From positions 1 to 10,774 of the forward strand of contig SHXL01000088.1 in assembly GCA_009693345.1 (NCBI GenBank): a DNA stretch of 10,774 nt, read 5' to 3'. A program made the translations under genes and the position numbers. Source of the DNA: Betaproteobacteria bacterium (GTDB taxonomy: Bacteria > Pseudomonadota > Gammaproteobacteria > Burkholderiales > SG8-39). Shown piece after piece: positions 4,558 through 10,774 of this stretch. Below the pieces are notes generated by a model. That model did not search any database. It was not told the DNA's origin and saw nothing but the letters and a program-made list of their open reading frames with translations. Within the stretch, counting starts at the first letter, position 1. Every line of letters starts with the position of its first letter.

Positions 4558-7533
4558 TTACGCCTGGAACTTCGCCACTTGGCAAAGCGTAGTCTTGGTT
4601 TCCTGCATCATGGTTACCCGGTCGTAGCCGTAGGTGGTCGCCGTGTTCACCGCTTCGCCGCGCACGATCGGCGCGGCGCCCTCCGGGTAGTACGGCAGCA
4701 TGTCCTGCCCCTGCCACCAGCCCGAGAAGTGGAACGGGATGAAGCAGGTATCCGGCCCGACGCGCTCGGTGACCTGCGCCTTCACCTTGAGCTTCGCGCC
4801 CGAAGGCGTGCTCACCCAGACAAATTCGCCGTTGCGGATGCCGCGGTCGGCCGCCGACTTCGGGTTGATCTCGACGAAGTTGTCCTGCTGCAATTCGGCG
4901 AGCCACGGATTGGAGCGCGTCTCCTCGCCCCCGCCCTCGTACTCCACCAGGCGGCCGCTGGTGAGAACCAGCGGGTATTTCTTGTGCATCTCCTCCTTCA
5001 CCGACTTCTGCTGCACCGACTTGAACAGCGTCGGCAGGCGCCACATGTTCTTCACGTCGTCATGCGTCGGGTATTTCTCGACCATGTCCGGGCGCGGGCT
5101 GTAGAGAGGCTCGCGGTGCTGCGGGATGCCGTCGGGGAAGTTCCAGACGACGGCGCGCGCCTTGGCGTTGCCGAACGGATGGTTGCCGTGCTTCATGGCG
5201 ACACGCTGAATCCCGCCCGAGAGGTCGTTAGCCCAGGTTTTTCCTTCCGCTTCCTTCTTTTCGTCCTCGGTGAGGTCGTCCCACCAGCCCAGCTTCTTCA
5301 GCAGCACGTGGTCGAACGGCGGATGGCCGGTGGTGATCTCGGCGCCTTTCGGGTGCGAGCCGTCTTCGGCCAGCAGGTTGACGCCGTCCCTCTCCGCTCC
5401 CCACAGGGCGCGGAAGTTGCCGCCGCCGTCCATCATGTGCTTGGAGTTGTCGTACAGGTTCGGCGAGCCCGGGTGCTTGAGCGCGGCATTGCCATAACAG
5501 GGCCAGGGCAGGCCGAAGTAATCACCGGTCAGGTCGTACCCGGTCTTCGCGTCCTTGCCGCCCTTGGCACGCAGCGTCTTGACGTCGAACTGGTGCATGT
5601 TGCGCATGTGCGCCTGCAGGCGCTCCGGCGACTGGCCGGTGTAGCCGATGGTCCACGCACCGCGGTTGATCTCGCGCAGCGTATCCTCCATCGAGGGTTC
5701 CATGCCGCCCTTGCCCTTGACCAGCGCGATGTTGGGCTTGCCGTCACCCTTCTGACCGATTAATTCCTTGGCGAAGCCGAATTTTTCGGCCAACTGGTAC
5801 ATGATCATGTGGTCGGTGCGCGACTCGAACAGCGGGTCGATCACCTTCTGGCGCCATTGGAGTGAGCGGTTCGATGCAGTAGCCGAACCCTCTGTTTCGA
5901 GCTGCGTCGCCACGGGCAGCAGGTAGGCGCCATCCTTGCGCACCATCGCGAACATCGCGGCGGAGGCCGAAGGGTACGGGTCGACGACGATCATCAGGTC
6001 GAGCTTTTTCATCGCCTCCACCATCTCGAGGCCGCGCGACTGGCTGTTGGGCGCATGGCCCCAGTAGACGATGGCGCGCAGGTTCGATTCCTGGTCGATG
6101 AGCTCGTTCTTCTCCAGCACGCCGTCGATCCAGCGCGATACCGTCATGCCGGGCTTGGCCATCATGGCTTCCGAGGCGAACTGCTTCTTCAGCCAGGCAA
6201 GATCCACGTTCCAGACCCGCGACCAGTGCGCCCAGGAGGCGGGCACCGTGACCGGGTAGTAGCCGGGCAGCGTGTCGGGGTTCGGGCCGACGTCGGTCGC
6301 GCCCTGCACGTTGTCGTGGCCGCGGTAGATATTGCAGCCGCCGCCCGAGCGCCCGACGTTGCCGAGCGCGAGTTGCAGGATGTTCGAGGCGCGCACGATG
6401 CCGTTGGCGTTGTTGTGCTGCGTCTGGCCCATCGCCCAGATGATGAATCCGGGCCGGTTCTCGGCCATCGTCTTGGCGATGTTGAAGATCTCGGCCTCGC
6501 TGCAGCCGGTGGCCTCGGTCACCTTGTCCGGCGTCCACTTGGCCATGACTTCCTTCTTCACGTCCTCCATGCCGTAGACGCGGTCGTGGATGTACTGCTT
6601 GTCCTCCCAGCCGTTCTTGAAGATGTGGTGCAGGATGCCGAAGATCAGCGGCACGTCGGTGCCGGAGCGAAAGCGCACGTAAATGTCGGCCTTCGCCGCG
6701 GTGCGCGTGTAGCGCGGGTCGGCGACGATCACCTTGCAGCCGTTCTCCTTGGCGTGCAGCGTGTGCAGCATCGACACCGGATGGGCTTCCGCCGCGTTGG
6801 AGCCGAGAAAAAACAGCGACTTCGAATTCTGCTCGTCATTGTACGAGTTGGTCATCGCGCCGTAGCCCCAGGTCTGGGCCACGCCGGCGACGGTGGTCGA
6901 GTGGCAAATGCGCGCCTGGTGGTCGGTGTTGTTGCTGCCCCAGAGCGACACCCACTTGCGCAGCAGGTAGGCCTGCTCGTTGTTGTGTTTGGAGGAGCCC
7001 ACCACGAACAGCGCGTCGGGCCCGGATTCCTTGCGGATCTTGAGCAGCTTCTCCGAAATCTCGGTATAGGCCTGGTCCCACGACAGGCGCTTCCACTTGC
7101 CGCCCTCGAGCTTCATCGGATACTTCAGGCGGTGCGAATCGTGCGTGATGCCGTGCTCGCGGATCGAGGCGCCCTTGGCACAGTGGGCGCCGAGGTTGAT
7201 CGGCGAATCGAACACCGGCTCCTGGCGGATCCAGACGCCGTCCTGCACCACGGCATCGATCGCGCAGCCCACCGAGCAATGCGTGCAGATCGTGCGCTTG
7301 ACTTCGGTCTTGCCGGCCGCGGCGTCAGCCGCCTTCGCCTCGCCCATCATGCTGAACGGAATCTGCGCCGCGGCGATGCCGGCGCCGGCGGTCATGCCCG
7401 AGCGCTTGAGGAAGGTGCGGCGGTCGATGGTCTTGCCCAGCACGCTGGACAAACCCTGCGAGAGACGATTGTGCTGGACGGCACTCGTGCCGTGTTGGGA
7501 GGCGCTTCCGTTGTTTTTTCTGGTCAGCAGCAT
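4558..7533 (-). CDS. fdhA: Formate dehydrogenase alpha subunit, catalytic Mo/W-bis-MGD protein (Cys type, Tat-exported)
   Basis: This 991-residue catalytic subunit oxidises formate to CO2 on the periplasmic side. A Tat signal (R38-R39-T-F-L-K, cleavage probably near residue 68, EAKA/AD) follows an unusually long 37-residue n-region. The [4Fe-4S] site is C83-x2-C86-x3-C90 with C118, and Lys120 follows in the conserved CAKG. The metal ligand is Cys210 in ARICHS, followed by His211. E. coli FdnG has selenocysteine at this place, so this enzyme needs no Sec machinery. The molybdopterin oxidoreductase domain covers roughly 140-700 (TNSYND, ADPRYTRTA, AMGQTQHNN, GRSGGGCNIYRG). The MGD-binding C-terminal domain covers about 855-985 (LTSGRLVEYEGG, HFSGWW, YGYDRVT). 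The ATG at 7533 has AGGAGG at 7540-7545. fdhB follows after 12 bases. Confidence 0.96.
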   Translation of the reverse strand: MLLTRKNNGSASQHGTSAVQHNRLSQGLSSVLGKTIDRRTFLKRSGMTAGAGIAAAQIPFSMMGEAKAADAAAGKTEVKRTICTHCSVGCAIDAVVQDGVWIRQEPVFDSPINLGAHCAKGASIREHGITHDSHRLKYPMKLEGGKWKRLSWDQAYTEISEKLLKIRKESGPDALFVVGSSKHNNEQAYLLRKWVSLWGSNNTDHQARICHSTTVAGVAQTWGYGAMTNSYNDEQNSKSLFFLGSNAAEAHPVSMLHTLHAKENGCKVIVADPRYTRTAAKADIYVRFRSGTDVPLIFGILHHIFKNGWEDKQYIHDRVYGMEDVKKEVMAKWTPDKVTEATGCSEAEIFNIAKTMAENRPGFIIWAMGQTQHNNANGIVRASNILQLALGNVGRSGGGCNIYRGHDNVQGATDVGPNPDTLPGYYPVTVPASWAHWSRVWNVDLAWLKKQFASEAMMAKPGMTVSRWIDGVLEKNELIDQESNLRAIVYWGHAPNSQSRGLEMVEAMKKLDLMIVVDPYPSASAAMFAMVRKDGAYLLPVATQLETEGSATASNRSLQWRQKVIDPLFESRTDHMIMYQLAEKFGFAKELIGQKGDGKPNIALVKGKGGMEPSMEDTLREINRGAWTIGYTGQSPERLQAHMRNMHQFDVKTLRAKGGKDAKTGYDLTGDYFGLPWPCYGNAALKHPGSPNLYDNSKHMMDGGGNFRALWGAERDGVNLLAEDGSHPKGAEITTGHPPFDHVLLKKLGWWDDLTEDEKKEAEGKTWANDLSGGIQRVAMKHGNHPFGNAKARAVVWNFPDGIPQHREPLYSPRPDMVEKYPTHDDVKNMWRLPTLFKSVQQKSVKEEMHKKYPLVLTSGRLVEYEGGGEETRSNPWLAELQQDNFVEINPKSAADRGIRNGEFVWVSTPSGAKLKVKAQVTERVGPDTCFIPFHFSGWWQGQDMLPYYPEGAAPIVRGEAVNTATTYGYDRVTMMQETKTTLCQVAKFQA

Positions 7534-7539
7534 GGCGCG

Positions 7540-7545
7540 CCTCCT
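7540..7545 (-). promoter_or_regulatory. Strong Shine-Dalgarno site of fdhA inside the preceding stop codon
   Basis: AGGAGG on the minus strand, six bases before the fdhA ATG, overlaps the TAG stop (7544-7546) of the small TAT-target gene. A terminating ribosome sits on the next initiation site. The same design recurs at fdhA/fdhB, where AAGGAG at 4554-4559 overlaps the fdhA TAA. These sites fix the two start codons. Confidence 0.85.
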
Positions 7546-7741
7546 AGACTTTAGTGGTGCGGTAGTAGTTGCTGATGTGCTCGCTAACCTTGTAGCCGCT
7601 GGTCGCGCGCTTGTCCTTGCTGTCGGAGGCCGAGGGTGTTGACGCGTTCTTGCCGACGATCGCTGCCGCAGTCGCGGCGCCGCCGGCGCCCACCGTCAAC
7701 AGGAAATTTCTACGCGAAAGAACCGCTTTTTTCTGGCTCAT
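7544..7741 (-). CDS. Formate dehydrogenase region TAT target (small twin-arginine protein)
   Basis: A 65-residue protein with a Tat signal: S9-R10-R11-N-F-L-L followed by an Ala/Gly/Val-rich hydrophobic stretch (TVGAGGAATAAAIVG, 16-30). The mature part is only about 35 residues: a Ser/Lys/Asp linker and a conserved-looking tail GYKVSEHISNYYRTT. This matches the known small family found directly upstream of Tat-exported formate dehydrogenases (TIGR02811). Its function is not established; an accessory subunit or assembly role is usually supposed. The ATG at 7741 is chosen because AAAGGAGG lies just upstream; a 12-residue longer frame lacks such a site and would bury the Tat n-region. It is the first gene after the regulatory gap and ends 10 bases before fdhA. 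Confidence 0.9.
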   Translation of the reverse strand: MSQKKAVLSRRNFLLTVGAGGAATAAAIVGKNASTPSASDSKDKRATSGYKVSEHISNYYRTTKV

Positions 7742-7798
7742 ACCTGCCTCCTTTGTTGCGTCCGGACCCTTTTGCAAAGCCTGCGCGGCTTCGGAGTA

Positions 7799-7818
7799 TT
7801 ACAGGGAATCCCCTGTAA
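7799..7818. promoter_or_regulatory. Perfect 8+8 inverted repeat in the fdh leader (operator or RNA hairpin)
   Basis: TTACAGGG (7799-7806) and CCCTGTAA (7811-7818) are exact reverse complements separated by four bases. The centre lies about 67 bases upstream of the TAT-target ATG, downstream of the proposed promoter. It would therefore lie in the 5' leader RNA as an 8-bp hairpin with a four-base loop, or act in DNA as a dimeric repressor site. No T-tract follows on the minus strand, so it is not an intrinsic terminator. The binding protein is unknown. Confidence 0.55.
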
Positions 7819-7866
7819 CTTACCTTCCCCTTACCCATTGATCAAGTGCGGGAATCAGCCCAACCC

Positions 7867-7898
7867 AAAATAATTCTCGCCAACGCACAGGCAATCAA
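7867..7898 (-). promoter_or_regulatory. Candidate sigma-70 promoter of the fdh structural genes
   Basis: The gap 7742-7923 is the only space of any size between minus-strand genes here, so the fdh structural genes probably have their own promoter in it. Two weak overlapping choices exist on the minus strand. One is TTGATT (7898-7893) with AATTAT (7875-7870), 17-base spacer. The other is TTGCCT (7894-7889) with TATTTT (7872-7867), 16-base spacer. Each box matches consensus at four of six positions. The weak match and the dyad directly upstream suggest activator dependence. Confidence 0.35.
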
Positions 7899-7901
7899 TA
7901 G

Positions 7902-7918
7902 CCATTCTCATAGAATGG
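7902..7918. promoter_or_regulatory. Dyad upstream of the candidate fdh promoter, possible activator site
   Basis: CCATTC (7902-7907) and GAATGG (7913-7918) form a perfect inverted repeat with a five-base spacer, flanked by AT-rich sequence on both sides. It lies just after the TorD-like gene's stop codon and just upstream of the candidate -35 box, so its centre would be near -47 to -50. That is a usual place for a transcription activator such as a LysR-type or response-regulator protein. It does not follow the classic T-N11-A LysR spacing, so the regulator class is open. Confidence 0.45.
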
Positions 7919-7923
7919 TTTAT

Positions 7924-8547
7924 TCATATTGTCTCGAACGCTTCGCGCTCGAGTTCGAGAAACTCGCGCGCGAAGGTTGCGACCAACCGGTAGAAATTTG
8001 CTTTCGCTGAGGCAGTTACCGCACCGCAAAACGCGATCCCGCCCCGATATAGAAAACGCTCGAAGAACGCCCGCTGCTCTTCGAGCGATCGATGCTGCAC
8101 CGCAATAGCGAATCGCATGGCTTCGCTGATGCCGGAGATATGGTCTTCGGGTTCATTGGCATTCTCGCGCCGCGCGATGCCCCAGCGGGCCAGTTGCTGC
8201 CGCAATTCGACGAGCGGATTGTCGGTCGCGTATTTGATGACGTAGTGCGTGAGGTACGGCGTCACGTCGGCCTTGCCGACGCCGACGAACAACTCCGTGT
8301 GTTCGTTCTCGAGCACGACGGGAAACGCGGTACGGCAGGCCTCCACGATAGCGCCCCAGGCCTGCGCGAGCTTCTTGCCGCGCCCTTCGGCATCGCCGCC
8401 CGCTTCCTCGAACGCGCCCATGTGCAGCAGCTGCCCCAGCAATTGCGGATCGGGCGGCGCGTAGAACAGGCGCGCGATAAGGCCATAGAAAGCCGCGCGC
8501 GCCTCGTCCTCCGGCGGCAGTTCCGGCACCGGTTCAGGATTGCTCAA
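7924..8547 (-). CDS. TorD/DmsD-family molecular chaperone for FdhA
   Basis: A 207-residue, all-helical cytoplasmic chaperone, the normal length for the family that binds Tat signals and apo-molybdoenzymes before export. Family features: an N-terminal AFYGLIARLFYAPPD helix (19-33), ENEHTELFVG (80-89), TPYLTHY (96-102), and the signature EPEDHI (132-137) followed by a helix SEAMRF. The C-terminal helices (FFERFL, ANFYRLVATFAREFLELE) are also typical. The start is proposed as TTG at 8547: it overlaps the upstream Fe-S protein stop in a TTGA junction, and no in-frame ATG gives a full-length family member. Reading further upstream (to 8613) would add a basic stretch that is only the Fe-S gene read in another frame. 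Its client is most likely FdhA, encoded just downstream, as inferred from context. Confidence 0.9.
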   Translation of the reverse strand: MSNPEPVPELPPEDEARAAFYGLIARLFYAPPDPQLLGQLLHMGAFEEAGGDAEGRGKKLAQAWGAIVEACRTAFPVVLENEHTELFVGVGKADVTPYLTHYVIKYATDNPLVELRQQLARWGIARRENANEPEDHISGISEAMRFAIAVQHRSLEEQRAFFERFLYRGGIAFCGAVTASAKANFYRLVATFAREFLELEREAFETI

Positions 8548-10658
8548 TTTCTGCCCGTGTAGTCGAAGATCGAGGGCTGGTCTTGCGAACCGGCCATGTC
8601 GATGACCCGGCAATCACCGCACATCTGCAGCCGCTTCAGGGCGCCCGCGGAAGCGAACATCGAATGCGCGCCCAGCTTGCCCACCATGTTGTCGACCATG
8701 CGCTTGGTGCCGAACGGCTTGGCGCAGCGGATGCAGTTGAAGGGTTCGGCCTCGTGCAGCACAACCGACTCTTTCGCCTGCGCGCCGAGCAGCAGCCGCG
8801 GCACGAGACGAATCGCGTCCTCGGGGCAGGTCTTGGCGCACAGTCCGCACTGCACGCAATTGCGCTCGATGAAGCGCAGTTGCGGCGTCTCCGGCGAATC
8901 CAGCAGCGCCGCTTCCGGACAGGCGCCGATGCACGCCTTGCACAGCGTGCAGGTCTCCTTGTCGACCGTGAGCGCGCCGAAGGGCGCTCCGGAAGGGAGG
9001 CCAATTTCCCGGACCTTGCTTGCGGCGTCCTTGCACAGGAAATCAAACGCAAAATCGAGCGAAGTGCGCTTTTCGGGCGAAAGATTGAACGCCGCTGGCC
9101 TGGCGACGCCGCCCGCTGGCGCAAGCTCCCAGAGCTTTGGCTCGAGGTTGCCGCTTTCGATCACGCCAAAGTGCGCCCCCGCGTAGCCCAGCCCCTCGAG
9201 GATCGCGCCGGCGAACGACATCTGTTCCTTCAGCGCGGCGACGTAGCCCTCGGCCTCGCGCCCCGTCACCAGAACCCTTACCTGGCTCGCGCCGTAGCAG
9301 ATCGCGCCGAGCAGCACGTCGATGCCGATCGCGGCAACGTGAAAGGCCTCGAACGGGATCACGCGCGCCGGCAGGCCTCGCCCGACGCCCTTCGCGCCCA
9401 ATCCGCGCACGCCGAAACCGGCATTGCGGCCTACCGCGCGAACCGCGTCGCGTCCGGCCTCCATATCGTGAATCAGCACGCAGGCGTTGCTGCCGCCCGC
9501 CCCGCGAAATACCGAAAGCATGGTCTTCAACCTTGCCCCGAGTTCCGGGACGCCCGGATAGGCGTAGGTCATCGCGCCAGACGGGCATACCGTCGCGCAG
9601 CCGCCGCAACCCGCGCACAGGTGCGATTCGACTTTCACTTGGTCGCCAGTCGAGCTGATCGCGCCGGTCGAGCAGACGTCCAGGCATTTGGTGCAACCGG
9701 TCTTGCCTGAGCGGCCATGGGCGCAAATCCGCTCGCGGTATTGCGTGAAGCGGGGCTTGGAGAACTCGCCCACCATCCCGGCCAGGCGTTGCGCGGCAAG
9801 CGCCTGCTCCAGCGGATCGGCGCCGGGCGCGGCGTAGCCCTGCGGCAGGTCGGGAATGCGGATCAATGGCTGCCGCGACAGATCCAGCACCAGGTCGAAT
9901 CGCTCCTTGCGCGTTGGGGACTGGCGCGCAAAATCGATCGCGCCGATCGCGCCGCAGGCCTTGACGCAATCGCGATGCGCTTTGCACTTGTTCAGGTCGA
10001 TCTGGTAGCCGAAATCGATTGCGCCCTCCGGGCAGGCGCGCACGCAGGCGTTGCAGCGCGTGCAAAGTTCGAGGTCGATCGGATTTTCCTGCGCCCACTC
10101 CACCTCGAACGCGCCCAGCCACCCCGATATGCCGGTGACCTTTCCGGACCAGACCGGATAGCTGCGCTCCGCCGGCTGCATGCCGCTGCCCTTGCCGGTC
10201 AGCAGCACGCCGACTTCGAGCGAGCCGGCGAGCCTCCCCGCCCAGTCGAGCGCGGCGTCGGACGGCCCGATGATCAGCAGGTGGCCGCCCGACTTGAAGT
10301 CCACCTCGGGCACCGGTTCGGGCTCCGGCAGCGCCGCCGCGGCCAGCAGGGCCGCGATCTTGGGCCCCGCTTCCCTGCCCTCGGCGGACCAGCCGGCGAC
10401 TTCGCGGATATTGAGGAAAGAAATCCTTGCCTGCGACTGCGCCGCCGAAGCGAGCTCGGCAAACAACGGCGCTTCCTGCGTGCAGGCCACGATCACGTCC
10501 GGATCTGAGAGCGCCGACTGGAACGCGCCCGCTTCCTTGCGGCACAGCTCGCGGTGCACCGTCAGCGGCTGCTTCGCCTTCAGCGCCTCCGCCAGACGCT
10601 TCGCGTCGAGGGGAATCGTGCCGTTGCAGGAACAGACCTTAAGAGTCTTGCTTTCCAA
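8544..10658 (-). CDS. Multi-cluster [4Fe-4S] protein of the fdh locus, HdrA/MvhD-like parts
   Basis: This 704-residue cytoplasmic protein has no signal peptide. The N-terminal part has C9-x-C11 (VCSCNGTI), C39 and C59 (VIVACTQEAPLF), the pattern of the HdrA N-terminal Fe-S domain. Residues 125-155 look like a degenerate Rossmann strand-helix (HLLIIGPSDAALDWAGRLAG). Ferredoxin motifs follow: C199-C202-C205-C209; an incomplete C225-x5-C231-x3-C235; C312-x9-C322-x2-C325-x3-C329; C348-C351-C354-C358. Residues about 390-503 are cysteine-poor and resemble MvhD/FlpD by eye. Then come C570-C573-C576-C580, C601-C604-C607-C611, and a C642-x2-C645 with C680-x2-C683 set. TTG at 10658 is preferred because AAAGGA precedes it and no ATG fits. 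It overlaps the upstream gene by 20 bases and the TorD gene by four. It probably moves electrons or aids Fdh maturation; this is inferred. Confidence 0.85.
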   Translation of the reverse strand: MESKTLKVCSCNGTIPLDAKRLAEALKAKQPLTVHRELCRKEAGAFQSALSDPDVIVACTQEAPLFAELASAAQSQARISFLNIREVAGWSAEGREAGPKIAALLAAAALPEPEPVPEVDFKSGGHLLIIGPSDAALDWAGRLAGSLEVGVLLTGKGSGMQPAERSYPVWSGKVTGISGWLGAFEVEWAQENPIDLELCTRCNACVRACPEGAIDFGYQIDLNKCKAHRDCVKACGAIGAIDFARQSPTRKERFDLVLDLSRQPLIRIPDLPQGYAAPGADPLEQALAAQRLAGMVGEFSKPRFTQYRERICAHGRSGKTGCTKCLDVCSTGAISSTGDQVKVESHLCAGCGGCATVCPSGAMTYAYPGVPELGARLKTMLSVFRGAGGSNACVLIHDMEAGRDAVRAVGRNAGFGVRGLGAKGVGRGLPARVIPFEAFHVAAIGIDVLLGAICYGASQVRVLVTGREAEGYVAALKEQMSFAGAILEGLGYAGAHFGVIESGNLEPKLWELAPAGGVARPAAFNLSPEKRTSLDFAFDFLCKDAASKVREIGLPSGAPFGALTVDKETCTLCKACIGACPEAALLDSPETPQLRFIERNCVQCGLCAKTCPEDAIRLVPRLLLGAQAKESVVLHEAEPFNCIRCAKPFGTKRMVDNMVGKLGAHSMFASAGALKRLQMCGDCRVIDMAGSQDQPSIFDYTGRN

Positions 10659-10774
10659 CCGGATCCTTTGGGTCTTCTTCGCCCTGCGGCGCCGCTGCGG
10701 CAGCGGCCTCGATTTTCTTCTCGGGTTCGTCGAACAACAGCTTCTTCGCATGGTTGAGCGTCTTCAGCATTTCC
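10639..10774 (-). CDS. DUF3306-like protein, C-terminal end only (5' part outside window)
   Basis: A minus-strand frame enters from the window's right edge and ends at TAA 10641-10639, coding 44 residues here. It reads EMLKTLNHAKKLLFDEPEKK, then an Ala stretch and an acidic tail ending DPVGKQDS. The 'EMLxxLNxAK' helix and the poorly conserved acidic/Ala tail resemble the end of DUF3306 proteins. Those commonly lie directly upstream of the Fe-S and TorD genes in betaproteobacterial formate dehydrogenase loci. The stop codon lies 20 bases inside the Fe-S gene, which has its TTG start at 10658. Because only the tail is visible, the family call rests on that short motif plus gene order. Confidence 0.6.
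   Translation of the reverse strand, partial: EMLKTLNHAKKLLFDEPEKKIEAAAAAAPQGEEDPKDPVGKQDS

Noticed and set aside
4297..5763. Long plus-strand open frame (488 codons) opposite fdhA and fdhB
   Set aside because: It is an antisense shadow of GC-rich coding DNA: composition is dominated by Arg, Ala, His and Val, there is no domain, and it lies wholly inside strongly supported genes.
6055..7554. Long plus-strand open frame (499 codons) opposite the 5' half of fdhA
   Set aside because: Same reason: a low-complexity Arg/Val/Ala/His translation with no recognisable motif, fully antisense to the FdhA catalytic domain.
7777..7791. Short inverted repeat AAGCC-N5-GGCTT in the fdh leader
   Set aside because: A five-base stem is expected by chance in this GC-rich DNA; there is no T-tract or positional argument.
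7831..7845. NarL-like heptamer TACCCAT and FNR-like TTGATCAA in the fdh leader
   Set aside because: A single NarL heptamer is too common to call, and the TTGAT/ATCAA halves overlap without the four-base spacer an FNR site needs.
7902..7918. Reading the CCATTC/GAATGG dyad as a terminator after the TorD-like gene
   Set aside because: The stem is only six bases and no T-run follows on the minus strand; its place upstream of a promoter candidate fits an operator better.
8548..8613. Longer N-terminus for the TorD-like chaperone
   Set aside because: The extra residues are basic and come from the Fe-S gene's 3' end in another frame; the TTG at the stop/start overlap gives the family's normal length.
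9043..10545. 500-codon minus-strand frame inside the Fe-S protein gene
   Set aside because: It is the Fe-S gene read out of frame (Arg/Gly-rich). The overlapping frame carries all the cysteine motifs, so this one is not real.
10659..10751. 31-residue N-terminal extension of the Fe-S protein
   Set aside because: Those codons are the DUF3306-like gene's tail in another frame (Arg/Ser/Pro-rich). A Shine-Dalgarno-like AAAGGA precedes the TTG at 10658.

Overview
The window is GC-rich, protein-dense bacterial DNA. Gene content and order fit a betaproteobacterium (Burkholderiales, Rhodocyclales or Nitrosomonadales type), but no rRNA or other marker is present to fix the genus. No mobile element, tRNA, CRISPR array or long repeat is visible.

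Region 1 (1-1770, plus strand) is the end of a separate transcription unit: the 3' end of a chromate transporter (chrA), a DUF1330 protein and an MFS permease whose GTG start overlaps the DUF1330 stop. It converges on region 2 across 20 bases, where a small hairpin followed by a T-tract on the minus strand could end the minus-strand operon.

Region 2 (1791-10774, all minus strand) is a respiratory formate dehydrogenase locus. In transcription order it has the tail of a DUF3306-like protein, a 704-residue multi-cluster Fe-S protein and a TorD-family chaperone. A 182-base regulatory gap follows, with two perfect dyads. Then come a 65-residue Tat-signal protein ('formate dehydrogenase region TAT target'), fdhA (molybdopterin catalytic subunit, Cys form, Tat-exported), fdhB (four [4Fe-4S] ferredoxin subunit), a 79-residue lipoprotein, fdhC (membrane cytochrome b), an 86-residue Ala/Lys-rich secreted protein and a Cu,Zn superoxide dismutase lipoprotein (sodC).

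How the genes work together: FdhA and FdhB are expected to fold with cofactors in the cytoplasm, helped by the TorD-like chaperone, and to be exported by Tat. They would dock on FdhC, which passes formate electrons to quinone. The lipoprotein, the Ala/Lys-rich protein and SodC would share the same periplasmic face. The cytoplasmic Fe-S protein, the DUF3306 protein and the TAT target have no role that can be read from sequence.

The most interesting item is the Fe-S protein. By eye its N-terminus resembles the HdrA N-terminal domain, a cysteine-poor central part resembles MvhD/FlpD, and several ferredoxin clusters surround it.
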